Below are positions 51,938-60,725 of a stretch of 64,000 bases of DNA, piece by piece. Source of the stretch: Pseudoxanthomonas sp. 3HH-4 (GTDB lineage Bacteria; Pseudomonadota; Gammaproteobacteria; Xanthomonadales; Xanthomonadaceae); assembly GCF_006716465.1 (NCBI RefSeq), contig NZ_VFPB01000002.1, positions 186,001 through 250,000 on the forward strand, given 5' to 3'. The position numbers and the translations under genes are program-made. The notes under the pieces are model-generated. The model did no database searches and was not told the origin of the DNA. It worked only from the letters and a program-made list of their open reading frames with translations. The stretch's first letter is position 1. Every line of letters begins with the position of its first letter.

Positions 51938-53994
51938 CCGTTCCCGCTTCCACCCGCCTGCGCGTTGCCATCGTCGGTGCAGGCTATGTCGCCACCCACC
52001 ACCTCGCCGCACTGGCCGAGCTGGATTTCGTCGACGTTGTCGGCATCTGCGACCCGAACCTCACCGCGGCGCAGGCGCTGGCCGACCGCTTCAAGGTGCC
52101 GCGCGTCGCGGCTCACCTGGACGAACTCGCGGACCAGCATCCGCAGGCCGTGTATGTGCTCACACCGCCCGCGTTCCATGCCGCCATCGCCCTGCGGGCG
52201 ATGGACATGGGCTGCCATGTGCTGGTGGAAAAGCCGATGGCCGATACCGTCGACGATTGCGAGGCGATGATCGCCGCCGCACGCGCGCGCAAGCTGCAGC
52301 TCGGCGTGAACCATTCCGATCTTTTCGATCCCGTGCTCATGCAGGCCATGCAGGCGGTGCGCGACGGACGCATTGGCGACGTGGTGTCGGTGGAGATCGT
52401 GCGCAACTCGGAGTATCCGCCGTATGCCGGTGGCCCGCTGCCGGGCTCGGTCACCCAGGGTTCGTATCCGTTCCGCGACCTGGGCGTCCATGGCCTCTAC
52501 ACGCTGGAAGCCTTCCTTGGTCCGGTGCGCGAACTGCGCGTGGATTGCCAGGCCCGTGGCGCCGACCCCAACCTGCACTTCGACGAATGGCAGGCGCACG
52601 CCGTGGCGCGCGATGGCGTGGGACGCCTGCTGCTTTCGTGGAACGCCCGGCCGATGGAGAACCGCGTGTTCGTGCGCGGCACGCGCGGCACCATCGAAGT
52701 GGACCGCTTCCTGCAGACCTGCCGCATCCACCGGGTGCTGCCCGGCCCGAAGTTCATCGGCATCGTGGTCAACGCCTTCGCCAGCGCATGCAAGGATGTG
52801 GTCCGCGTGCCATGGAACGTGGTGCGGTTCGCCACCGGCATGCTGAAGCCCTCACCCGGCATCCGGCGGGGCGCGGCGGAGTTCGCACGCGCCGCGCGCG
52901 ACAACGCATCTCCACCCTTCACCGGCGAGGACGCGTTACGTATCGCGCAGTTGTTGGAACCGGTCTGTGCGGCGCCCGATGCGGAGCGCATCGCACTGCT
53001 GGAATCGCGCTACGCCGCGCTTCCGCCGGCGGACGTGCTGGTCACCGGCGCCGCGGGCTTCCTCGGCAAGCGCGTCGTCGCACGCCTGCGCGAACAGGGC
53101 AGGACGGTGCGCGTGCTGGTGCGTCGCCCTGTGGCGGCTTTCGCGCAGGACAAGGATATCCAGAGCGTCATCGGCGACCTGGGCGACCCGCGCATCGTGC
53201 GCCATGCCGTTGACGGCGTGCCGCTGGTCTACCACGTGGGCGCTGCGATGCGTGGTGGACCGCGCGACTTCGAGGCCGGCACCGTCTGGGGCACGCGCAA
53301 CATCGTCGATGCCTGTGTCGACGCTTCGGTGAAGCGGCTGGTGTACGTCAGCTCGATGAGCGTGTTCGATCACGCGGGACGCGACGTGAATGCGGTGATG
53401 ACCGAAGCGTCGCCGCTGGAGCCGCATCCTGACTGGCGCGGTGCATACACCCAGACCAAGCTGTCGGCCGAACGCATGGTGCTGGATGCGGTGGCGCAGC
53501 GGGGATTGCCTGCCATCGTCGTGCGTCCTGGCCAGATATTCGGGCCCGGCGCCGAGAAGGTCACCCCGAACGGCGTCATCGCTCTGGCCGGTCGCTGGGT
53601 CGCCGTCGGCGACGGCGCGCAGGCACTGCCGCTGGTGTACGTGGACGATGTGGTGGACGCGCTGCTGTGCGCGGCCGACGCACCGGCACCGGCGCGACCG
53701 CTGTTCAACGTGGTGGACACCTCGCACATCACCCAGGCCGACTACCTGGCCCGCTGCAAGCGGAAACTCGGCGACGAAGTGAAGGTCGTGCGGGTTCCGC
53801 GCTGGATGTTCATGACGCTGGGCTTCGGCGTGGAGCAGCTGGGCAGGATCCTGCGTCGCGACGTGCCGCTGACACGCTATCGCGTGCGCTCGCTGCGGCC
53901 GTTGGCGAACTTCGACACCACGGCCGCGCGCACGGACCTGGGCTGGACACCGCGGGTGGGCGTGGAGAGAGGACTGGATGCGACGTTCGGGTGA
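51934..53994 (+). CDS. Fusion of Gfo/Idh/MocA oxidoreductase and NAD-dependent SDR epimerase/dehydratase
   Basis: A 686-residue two-enzyme fusion without an internal stop. Residues about 8-360 are a Gfo/Idh/MocA dehydrogenase: VAIVGAGYVATHHLAAL, then VLVEKPMADTVDDCE with the conserved EKP, and DLGVHGLY with the active His. Residues about 365-686 are an extended [28 protein letters not shown], and GAYTQTKLSAERM with Tyr/Lys. Both probably act on nucleotide sugars in sequence, for example oxidation or reduction followed by epimerisation. Start overlaps the previous gene by four bases and the end overlaps the next by 17. Confidence 0.88.
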   Translation: MTVPASTRLRVAIVGAGYVATHHLAALAELDFVDVVGICDPNLTAAQALADRFKVPRVAAHLDELADQHPQAVYVLTPPAFHAAIALRAMDMGCHVLVEKPMADTVDDCEAMIAAARARKLQLGVNHSDLFDPVLMQAMQAVRDGRIGDVVSVEIVRNSEYPPYAGGPLPGSVTQGSYPFRDLGVHGLYTLEAFLGPVRELRVDCQARGADPNLHFDEWQAHAVARDGVGRLLLSWNARPMENRVFVRGTRGTIEVDRFLQTCRIHRVLPGPKFIGIVVNAFASACKDVVRVPWNVVRFATGMLKPSPGIRRGAAEFARAARDNASPPFTGEDALRIAQLLEPVCAAPDAERIALLESRYAALPPADVLVTGAAGFLGKRVVARLREQGRTVRVLVRRPVAAFAQDKDIQSVIGDLGDPRIVRHAVDGVPLVYHVGAAMRGGPRDFEAGTVWGTRNIVDACVDASVKRLVYVSSMSVFDHAGRDVNAVMTEASPLEPHPDWRGAYTQTKLSAERMVLDAVAQRGLPAIVVRPGQIFGPGAEKVTPNGVIALAGRWVAVGDGAQALPLVYVDDVVDALLCAADAPAPARPLFNVVDTSHITQADYLARCKRKLGDEVKVVRVPRWMFMTLGFGVEQLGRILRRDVPLTRYRVRSLRPLANFDTTAARTDLGWTPRVGVERGLDATFG

Positions 53995-55120
53995 CAGCGT
54001 GACGCCGTCTGCCCGGTATGACGTGCGGGTGGAGCAGTTGCCCCCGCTGGACCTGCTGGAAACGCAATGGCGGGCCCTCGAGCAGCAATCGCGTGGCAGC
54101 TTCTTCCAGAGCTGGATGTGGATCGGCACCTGGCTTCGCACCCTGTGCCCGCTGCGGCGCGCGCGCCTGCTGTCGGTGCATGTCGAGGGCCGCGTGGTCG
54201 GCCTGGGTATCGTGGTGGAACAGCGGCGCTGGTTCGCATTGGGGCTCAAGCATGTGCGCCTGCACCAGGTCGGTGATCGCGTGGCGGACAGCATCACCGT
54301 CGAGTTCAATGGCGTGCTGTCGCTCGCGGGACACGAGGACGATGTGCTGGTCGCCTGCGTCGACCACTTCGAACGCCACGAGCGCCACTGGCTGACCCTC
54401 TACCTGCCGGGCATCGACATGGACGCGCTCCCGCTGGAGCGACTGCGCTCACCGCGCCTTCGCCTGCAGCGGACCAGCAGCGCGACCCCCTATGTCGACC
54501 TGGCCAGCCTGCGCCTGGGCCACCAGGATTTCGTCACCACCGTGCCGGGCAGCCGCACGCGCGCCAACCTGCGCCGCACGGCACGCAAGCTGATCGACCA
54601 GTTCGGTCCACTGGCCTGCTGCACGGCGCTGACGCTCGCCGACCGGCTGGCATTCTTCGACGAACTGGTCCGCCTGCACCAGGCGCACTGGGACGAGGAT
54701 TCCGGCGAGCAGGGCGCGTTCGCCGATCCGCGCATCATCGCGTTCCACCGCGCCCTGATCGCGGCCTCCACGCAGGAGACCGGCGTCCATCTGATGCGAC
54801 TGGAGGCGGGCGGCACCATCGTGGGCTATCTGTACCACCTGGTCTGGCGCGGCATCGCCTACTTCTATCAGGCCGGTATCAACTACCGGCAGATCGGCGG
54901 CACGGGAAGCCCGGGGCTGCTGCTGCTCAGCACGGCTATCAACGAGTTCGCCGGCCTTGGCTTCGACCGCTACGAACTGATGGCCGGCAACGCCGAGTAC
55001 AAGCGCTCGCTGGCGATGGCCGAAGGCCGCATGGCGTGGCTGTCGGTGGACCGTGTGGGTTGGCGTGCACGCATCGTCGACCTGTACCGCCGCCGGCATG
55101 GCCAGGAGATCCCGCCGTGA
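53978..55120 (+). CDS. FemAB/CelD-like GNAT acyltransferase, copy 1
   Basis: A 380-residue protein of the BioF2/CelD-like acetyltransferase group (PF13480 type). The N-terminal half has SFFQSWMWIGTWLRTL. The C-terminal GNAT half has GSRTRANLRRTARKL, VGYLYHLVWRGIAYFYQAG and NEFAGLGFDRYELMAGNAEYKR. Such proteins are frequent in exosortase-type and other EPS loci and probably attach an acyl or aminoacyl group to a sugar. It overlaps the fusion gene by 17 bases and the second copy by four. Confidence 0.85.
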   Translation: MRRSGDSVTPSARYDVRVEQLPPLDLLETQWRALEQQSRGSFFQSWMWIGTWLRTLCPLRRARLLSVHVEGRVVGLGIVVEQRRWFALGLKHVRLHQVGDRVADSITVEFNGVLSLAGHEDDVLVACVDHFERHERHWLTLYLPGIDMDALPLERLRSPRLRLQRTSSATPYVDLASLRLGHQDFVTTVPGSRTRANLRRTARKLIDQFGPLACCTALTLADRLAFFDELVRLHQAHWDEDSGEQGAFADPRIIAFHRALIAASTQETGVHLMRLEAGGTIVGYLYHLVWRGIAYFYQAGINYRQIGGTGSPGLLLLSTAINEFAGLGFDRYELMAGNAEYKRSLAMAEGRMAWLSVDRVGWRARIVDLYRRRHGQEIPP

Positions 55121-56214
55121 GCGTATTGCGCACGCGGCTGCGGACGCTCGACGAACTGACTGCGGCCGACGTCGAAGCCTGGGACGGATTGGCGCGTGCC
55201 GCCGCGGCCTCCGTGCCTTTCCTGCTGCCGGGCTTCGTGCAGGCGGCCGCCCGCTGGTTGACGCCGGATGCGCCTCCGGTGGTGCTGACCATCGAGCGCG
55301 GAAACGACCTGCTCGCGTTGACGTGCCTGCAACGACGCGCCGCCAACCTGTTCGTGCCGATGCCGCACTGGCGCGCGTATCGGCATCTGCATGCGTTCCA
55401 GTCCGGCATCCTGCACCTGCCAGGCGAGGCCGGTGCCATCGCCATGGAATTCGCCCGCCTGATGCATCGGGGTAGTTGGCGCGAGCGCGCGATCGTGTGG
55501 CACAACATCGCCGCCGACGGCGAACTGTGGACGGCGTTACGCGAAGGAACGGGACTGCGCTGGAGCCAGACCGGCTTCTCGCGCCGGCCGGTGCTACGCC
55601 GCATTCCGGGTGATGTTCCGGCCGCCGCGCGGGTCCGGCCGAACGTGGCGAAGGACCTGCGTCGACGGTCGCGTCGACTGCAGGAACGCGGCGACGTCAG
55701 CCTGCGCATCCTAGAGGGACGCGAGGCGGATGCCGATGCGGCCACTCGCCACCTGGCCCTGGAGGATGCGGGCTGGAAGGGCGCGCAGGGCAGCTCGATG
55801 CTCGCGTCCGACGCGGAGCGCACGTTTTTCCTGGAAGCCAGTGCACGCTTGGCGGATCGCGGCCACATGGTGTTCGTCGAAACCCTGTGCGGCGACCGCG
55901 TGGTGGCTTCCAGCAGCAACCTGCTGTGCGGCAATGCGTTGAGCGGATTCAAGACGGGCTGGGATGCGGACTTCGCCAACGCCAGTCCCGGCAAACTCAA
56001 CGAATGGCACCTACTGCAGGCCCTGGACGGGCGATGGCCAGAGCTGGCCCTGTTCGACAGCCAGGCCCACGAAGATTCCTACATGGGCGAGTTGCTGCCC
56101 GACCGCCAGCCCATGATCTCCGGCATCCTGCACGCGAGAGGACTGCAGCGTGGATTGATCGCCGCGGCGCGCCCGTTGCGCCCGCTCGCGTACAGGTGGG
56201 GGCACGATAACTGA
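55117..56214 (+). CDS. FemAB/CelD-like GNAT acyltransferase, copy 2
   Basis: A 365-residue homologue of the preceding protein, from GTG 55117 with AGGAG eight bases upstream. It keeps the layout VPFLLPGFVQAAARWL, RPNVAKDLRRRSRRLQERG and MVFVETLCGDRVVASSSNLL, and ends with LFDSQAHEDSYMGELLPDR. Divergence from copy 1 is high, so this is an old duplication or independent recruitment. It probably modifies the same polymer at another position. It ends a plus-strand block, 12 bases from a convergent gene. Confidence 0.83.
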   Translation: MSVLRTRLRTLDELTAADVEAWDGLARAAAASVPFLLPGFVQAAARWLTPDAPPVVLTIERGNDLLALTCLQRRAANLFVPMPHWRAYRHLHAFQSGILHLPGEAGAIAMEFARLMHRGSWRERAIVWHNIAADGELWTALREGTGLRWSQTGFSRRPVLRRIPGDVPAAARVRPNVAKDLRRRSRRLQERGDVSLRILEGREADADAATRHLALEDAGWKGAQGSSMLASDAERTFFLEASARLADRGHMVFVETLCGDRVVASSSNLLCGNALSGFKTGWDADFANASPGKLNEWHLLQALDGRWPELALFDSQAHEDSYMGELLPDRQPMISGILHARGLQRGLIAAARPLRPLAYRWGHDN

Positions 56215-56226
56215 CGCCGCCCGGCA

Positions 56227-56856
56227 TCACGCGATCTGTTCGCGATGCCAGGCGATCTCTTCGGCCGTCAGACGCAGGCGCCGTTGCGCGGGCCTGATCA
56301 TGGTTGGTGCCGGAAATTCCTCGGGTGGCAGGCTGCGCCAGAACCATGCGTCGCCAATCCGCAGGCTGCGTACCGTCGCAAAGCGACTGAAGCCCATCGC
56401 ATCGTGGGCCCGCAACGAAGGCCGGTTGGACACGCTCACGTCGGAGAAATACTCCATCGGCGTGGATTCGACGCTCATGCCCTGCCCCATCATCGCCACC
56501 AGCAGCCGCCGCCCGCGCCGCTTGGGCACCACGAATGCATCGCGCAGCCATACCTGGGATGGCGTCAGTGGCAGCAGCCAGGCAAGTTCGTCCATGTAGC
56601 GCGGCACGCCATGCAGCGCCCAGAACCATGCGACCAGTTCTTCGCCCTCGAGGATGCCGAAGCAGCGCATGCCGTGGTGATAGCGCCGCAGGATGCGTTC
56701 CGGTTTTCCCGACATTCCGTTGGCGCGGTACGCTGCCACCAGGCGGTCCATGTCCGCTTCCCGCAGTTCGATGAAGCGTTGCTCCTCCGACAGCGCCATC
56801 GTGCACTGTTTCGCCGCCGGCCGTCGCAGCAAGGCGATGGCATCGAAATGAATCAT
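56227..56856 (-). CDS. GNAT-family N-acetyltransferase
   Basis: A 209-residue protein. Recognisable GNAT parts are MRCFGILEGEELVAWFWALH (central strands), VWLRDAFVVPKRRGRRLLVAMMGQG with the R/K-rich acetyl-CoA loop RRGRR, and NRPSLRAHDAMGFSRFATVRSLRI. ATG 56856 overlaps the flippase stop (ATGA). The substrate could be a sugar amine of the polymer, consistent with an adjacent flippase and O-acyltransferase. Confidence 0.82.
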   Translation of the reverse strand: MIHFDAIALLRRPAAKQCTMALSEEQRFIELREADMDRLVAAYRANGMSGKPERILRRYHHGMRCFGILEGEELVAWFWALHGVPRYMDELAWLLPLTPSQVWLRDAFVVPKRRGRRLLVAMMGQGMSVESTPMEYFSDVSVSNRPSLRAHDAMGFSRFATVRSLRIGDAWFWRSLPPEEFPAPTMIRPAQRRLRLTAEEIAWHREQIA

Positions 56857-58340
56857 GGTGTGCTTTCCCCTTCTCGCACCCGATCTTCGAGGTGCCGCCG
56901 ACGCGACATCCCCAGCCCTGCCAGCGCGTCCCCGACCAGGTCGCGCCCGACGCCCCACATCGCACCACCATACACAACCACGCCCACCAACACTTCGCCC
57001 GCCAACCGCCAGCCGATGGCCAGGTGGGCCTGCGTGGCCCAGCGCCAGGCCAGCACGGCCACGCTCATCAACGCACACGCCAGCGCAATGCGCAGACAGG
57101 GCGCCACCAGTCCCCGCAGGCGCAGACCGTCGGCGCGGCACGCACGCACCGTGAGCAGCCACTGCACCAGCGCGGCCACGCCGATGGCGCCCGACGCCAG
57201 CAGCACGCCGCCCTTCGACAGCAGCCACAACGACGACACCAGGGTCGCCATGGTCGCCACCTCGATCCACATCAGCCATTGATTGCGTGAATGCGCAGCG
57301 AGGAACGCGGACAGGATGAAGCTGCCCGTACCCGGCAGTGCTGCGATGGCGAGCACGCTCAACAGCGGCGCGACCTGCCACCAGGTCGGGGGCAGCAGCG
57401 CGGCGACCAGGGTAGGCGCGCATATCGCCAGGCCTGCCGACATCGGGAACAGGAGCAATGCCGCGAACGTCAGCGCACGCACCATCAGGGCGGGCCGCTC
57501 CTGCGGCGGGGCGCGCGTCACCGCCGGCACCATCACCGCGCCTATGTGCCCGCCCACATAGACCGCGGGCAACTGCGCAAGGTTGAACGCCATGCCATAA
57601 CTGCCCGCGTCGTGCGCACCCACGAGCCGGAACATCAGCGGTTTGTCCCAGTAGCGCGCGCCTTCGCTCAGGACGATCTCGCCCGTGATCGGTGCGCCGA
57701 AGCGGAGAATGTCGCGCAGCCGCGCGGCAGATACCTTCACCGGCAGCAGCCAGTCGCGCAAGCGCGTGGCCGTGATCGTCGCGCCGGCGATGACGCAGGA
57801 CTGGACGATGAAGGCGATGATCATCGCCTGACCGCCCAGCGTGGTCATGCTGACCAGCGAGACGGCCACCACCGCATAGGCCACGTCGCCCAGCGCGGTG
57901 CCCAGCGCGATCCGACCGAAGCGCAACTCGCGCGCGAGCAGCTTGTCCGGGATCGCGCCGAGGCGGCGGATACCGATGCCCAGCAGGGCGCCAGGCAGGT
58001 AGTCGGCCACCCGCGGGGCCTGCAGCCACTGTGCGAGCGTCGGCGTGGCCCACCAGAGCACTGCGATCATGGCGATGCCTGCAAGCAGGTAAACCATGCT
58101 CGCGGCGAAGATGGCTTCCCTCCCCTCGCCCCCCCGGACCACGACGTACTGGCCGCACCCCCATGCGGCGATCCAGTTGCCGGTCAGCGCGATGACCGTG
58201 GCCACGGTCACTTCGGCCACGATGTCCGGCGTCAGGTGGCGCGCGATCAGCAGGGTTCCGATCAGGCCCACCGCGCGTCCCGAAAGGCCACCGATGATGC
58301 CGAGTGCGGCGCCGGAAAAGATCTTTCGGTGATCGTTCAA
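56853..58340 (-). CDS. Second Wzx/lipopolysaccharide flippase-type transporter
   Basis: A 495-residue MOP-superfamily membrane protein. It has about 12-14 hydrophobic helices; the N-terminus GIIGGLSGRAVGLIGTLLIARHLTPDIVAEVTV shows the PST flippase pattern. No ATG precedes it; TTG 58340 (reading LNDHRKIFSG) fits the family start, whereas the frame from 58463 adds a non-homologous Arg-rich stretch. Two flippases in one locus suggest two export steps or a second short glycan. Confidence 0.88.
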   Translation of the reverse strand: MNDHRKIFSGAALGIIGGLSGRAVGLIGTLLIARHLTPDIVAEVTVATVIALTGNWIAAWGCGQYVVVRGGEGREAIFAASMVYLLAGIAMIAVLWWATPTLAQWLQAPRVADYLPGALLGIGIRRLGAIPDKLLARELRFGRIALGTALGDVAYAVVAVSLVSMTTLGGQAMIIAFIVQSCVIAGATITATRLRDWLLPVKVSAARLRDILRFGAPITGEIVLSEGARYWDKPLMFRLVGAHDAGSYGMAFNLAQLPAVYVGGHIGAVMVPAVTRAPPQERPALMVRALTFAALLLFPMSAGLAICAPTLVAALLPPTWWQVAPLLSVLAIAALPGTGSFILSAFLAAHSRNQWLMWIEVATMATLVSSLWLLSKGGVLLASGAIGVAALVQWLLTVRACRADGLRLRGLVAPCLRIALACALMSVAVLAWRWATQAHLAIGWRLAGEVLVGVVVYGGAMWGVGRDLVGDALAGLGMSRRRHLEDRVREGESTP

Positions 58341-58386
58341 GCAAGCGTCCCGTGCCGGTGCGTGTTTCCTGTGACCGGATGATCGC

Positions 58387-59484
58387 TCACGTCGTCTCCA
58401 GGCGCATCCCGCGCCGCCGCCAGCCTTCGCGCATCCACGCCATGACCGGTCGTTCGACGCCACGGTTCAGGCCCACAGCCAGCGCCAGCGACACGCTGGC
58501 CGCCACCAGGCATGCCAGCAACGCCGGCACGCCACGCTGCTCCAGCTGGTGGATCACCACGAAACCGATGGCCTGGTGTACCAGGTACAGCGCATACGAG
58601 ATGCCGCCCAGGAAAACGAACAACCGCGTGTCGAGGAACCCGAGCCTGCCGCGGATGAACAAGGCGAAAATCGCGCAGCAGGCCAGCGCCACCGGCAGGA
58701 AGACCGGCCGCTCGCCGACCGCGATGGCCAGCAGCGCCAGCAGCACCATCACCAGGTTGAGCCGCCACTCGCCCGGATGGCGATGCATGCGATAGAACAG
58801 GATGCCCAGTGCGAAGAAGGGAATGAAGCGCAGGATCAGCAGTTCCCGCACCCAGTACGAGAAGTGCCAATGATGTTTCTCGCACAGGCCCTCGACCGTC
58901 GCCAACAGCAGCCATCCGCCGATGATCCAGTGGATGCGCCTGAGCTGGCCGACCACGAACCAGAACAGCATCTGCACGTAGAAGAACAGTTCGACCTGCA
59001 GGGTCCAGTAGGACCCGTCCAGATGCTCGGCACCGAGGATCTCCTGCACCATCGTGAAATTGAGCAGCAGCTCGCCCAGCGGAAGCTGCTGCATCGACAG
59101 CCCGGCGGCATACACCACGGCGGCAGTGAGCACGATGGCTGCCCAATAACCCGGAAAGAGCCTGGAGAAGCGCGACACCACGAAATCCATGGCGGTGCGC
59201 GTGCGCTCCAGTGTCATGAAGATCACGAAGCCGCTGATCAGGAAGAACAGGTAGACACCGTACTTGCCTACCCGCAGGTCGAGCGCCATGCCGCCCACAT
59301 GGCCTATCTGCTCCTGATAACGCGTTGTGAAGTGGTAACCCAGCACGGCGACAGCGGCGATACCGCGCAGGGCGTCCAGTTCCACCATCCGCGAGGGCGT
59401 AGACGTTTCGTGACCCACCCTGTTCCCCTGCATCCGCATGACTCGGTTCTCATAACGCCAACCACGCCGTGCTTCGGACAGCAT
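58387..59484 (-). CDS. Acyltransferase-3 family membrane O-acyltransferase (OafA-like)
   Basis: A protein of up to 365 residues with about ten membrane helices. The family start is visible at RMVELDALRGIAAVAVLGYHF with its conserved His, then YLFFLISGFVIFMTLERT and the active-site-associated GSYWTLQVELFFY. It transfers acyl (often acetyl) groups to sugars at the membrane. ATG 59484 has GGGAGAGG upstream; ATG 59439 and ATG 59388 are shorter alternatives closer to the usual family start. It is divergent from the glycosyltransferase at 59511, only 26 bases away. Confidence 0.9.
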   Translation of the reverse strand: MLSEARRGWRYENRVMRMQGNRVGHETSTPSRMVELDALRGIAAVAVLGYHFTTRYQEQIGHVGGMALDLRVGKYGVYLFFLISGFVIFMTLERTRTAMDFVVSRFSRLFPGYWAAIVLTAAVVYAAGLSMQQLPLGELLLNFTMVQEILGAEHLDGSYWTLQVELFFYVQMLFWFVVGQLRRIHWIIGGWLLLATVEGLCEKHHWHFSYWVRELLILRFIPFFALGILFYRMHRHPGEWRLNLVMVLLALLAIAVGERPVFLPVALACCAIFALFIRGRLGFLDTRLFVFLGGISYALYLVHQAIGFVVIHQLEQRGVPALLACLVAASVSLALAVGLNRGVERPVMAWMREGWRRRGMRLETT

Positions 59485-59510
59485 GGCCGCCTCTCCCTCA
59501 CGGCTCCTGC

Positions 59511-60698
59511 ATGCGTATCCTGATCGTCACCTCCCAGTTCCCGATCGCCGGCGAACCCAACCGCGGCCGCCCCGTCTACCAGACCGTGCGCGAGCTGTCG
59601 CGGCTCGCCGAGGTGAAGGTGATCAGCCCGGTCGCTTCGTATCCCCGCTGGGCACAGCCGCGCAGCTACCTGTATCGCCCCGTGGAAGATGCGCAGGTCG
59701 CGCCCGGCTGCGACGTGGACCATGTGCGCTATCCCGCGTTGCCGGCGATCAGCCGCCCTTTCAATGGCCATCTGTGTGCACGGGCGCTTGCCGCGCCGTT
59801 GCGCGCCTTCGCGCCTGACGTGGTGCTGGCCTACTGGCTGTATCCGGACGGCTACGGCGCGATGCGGGCTGCACACGCGGCCGGCATCCCCTTCGTCGCG
59901 GGTGCGCGCGGCTCCGATCTGCGCGTGCGGGATGCCATCAGCCGCCGCCTGACCCGACCCGTGGTCCGCGCGGCGCGCCGGCTGCTGGTGGTCAGCGAAG
60001 ACCTGGGACGTGTTGCGGTCGACGGCTACGGTGCCGAACCCCATCGCATCCGCGCGATTCCGAATGGCTGCGATGCCAGTCTGTTCCACCCCGGCGACCG
60101 CAGCGCCGCGCGGCGCGCGCTCGGCGTGGCGGAGGATGCCGAGGTGGTGCTTTACGTGGGACGTCTCGTCGCCGAGAAGGGCCTGCGCGAACTGCTGCAG
60201 GCGTCGCGCCGCCTGGCGGCGCAGCGGCCGCGTGCCCGTGTGGTGCTGGTGGGTGAAGGTCCGCTGCGCGGCGAGCTGGACGCGGCGCTCGCCGCCGATC
60301 CCTCGTTGCCGCTGCAACTCGCCGGTGCGCAGGCACCCGCCGAAGTGGCGCGCTGGATGGTCGCTGCCGATGTCGTCACGCTGCCCAGCTATTCGGAAGG
60401 TCATCCGAACGTGCTGGTCGAAGCCCTGGCATGCGGCAGGCCCGTGGTGGCGACACCTGTCGGCGGCATCCCGGAAGTCGTGGATTCGGCCAACGGCGTG
60501 CTGGTTCCGGCCCGCGATGCGGACGCGCTGGCGGCCGCACTGGCGCAGGCACTGGAACGGAACTGGGACGAAGCCGCACTCGCGCGGCGCTTCTCCCGGG
60601 ATTGGGAGCAGGTCGCCCGGGAAACCCTGGATGCATGCGGGGAAGCGCTCGCCGAAACGCATGCCGGCCGGGCGTACTACGCCACCGGCCAGGCCTGA
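59511..60698 (+). CDS. Family 4 glycosyltransferase
   Basis: A 395-residue GT-B enzyme. ATG 59511 opens MRILIVTSQFPIAGEPNRGR. The acceptor half includes VLAYWLYPDGYGAMRAAH and VAGARGSDLR. The donor half has VVLYVGRLVAEKGLRELLQA and the EX7E-type region SYSEGHPNVLVEALACGRPVV (Glu pair). It begins the last plus-strand block and is followed 27 bases later by the amidotransferase. Sugar specificity is unknown. Confidence 0.93.
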   Translation: MRILIVTSQFPIAGEPNRGRPVYQTVRELSRLAEVKVISPVASYPRWAQPRSYLYRPVEDAQVAPGCDVDHVRYPALPAISRPFNGHLCARALAAPLRAFAPDVVLAYWLYPDGYGAMRAAHAAGIPFVAGARGSDLRVRDAISRRLTRPVVRAARRLLVVSEDLGRVAVDGYGAEPHRIRAIPNGCDASLFHPGDRSAARRALGVAEDAEVVLYVGRLVAEKGLRELLQASRRLAAQRPRARVVLVGEGPLRGELDAALAADPSLPLQLAGAQAPAEVARWMVAADVVTLPSYSEGHPNVLVEALACGRPVVATPVGGIPEVVDSANGVLVPARDADALAAALAQALERNWDEAALARRFSRDWEQVARETLDACGEALAETHAGRAYYATGQA

Positions 60699-60725
60699 CA
60701 AGAACACGGACAGGGGAAGCAGCAC

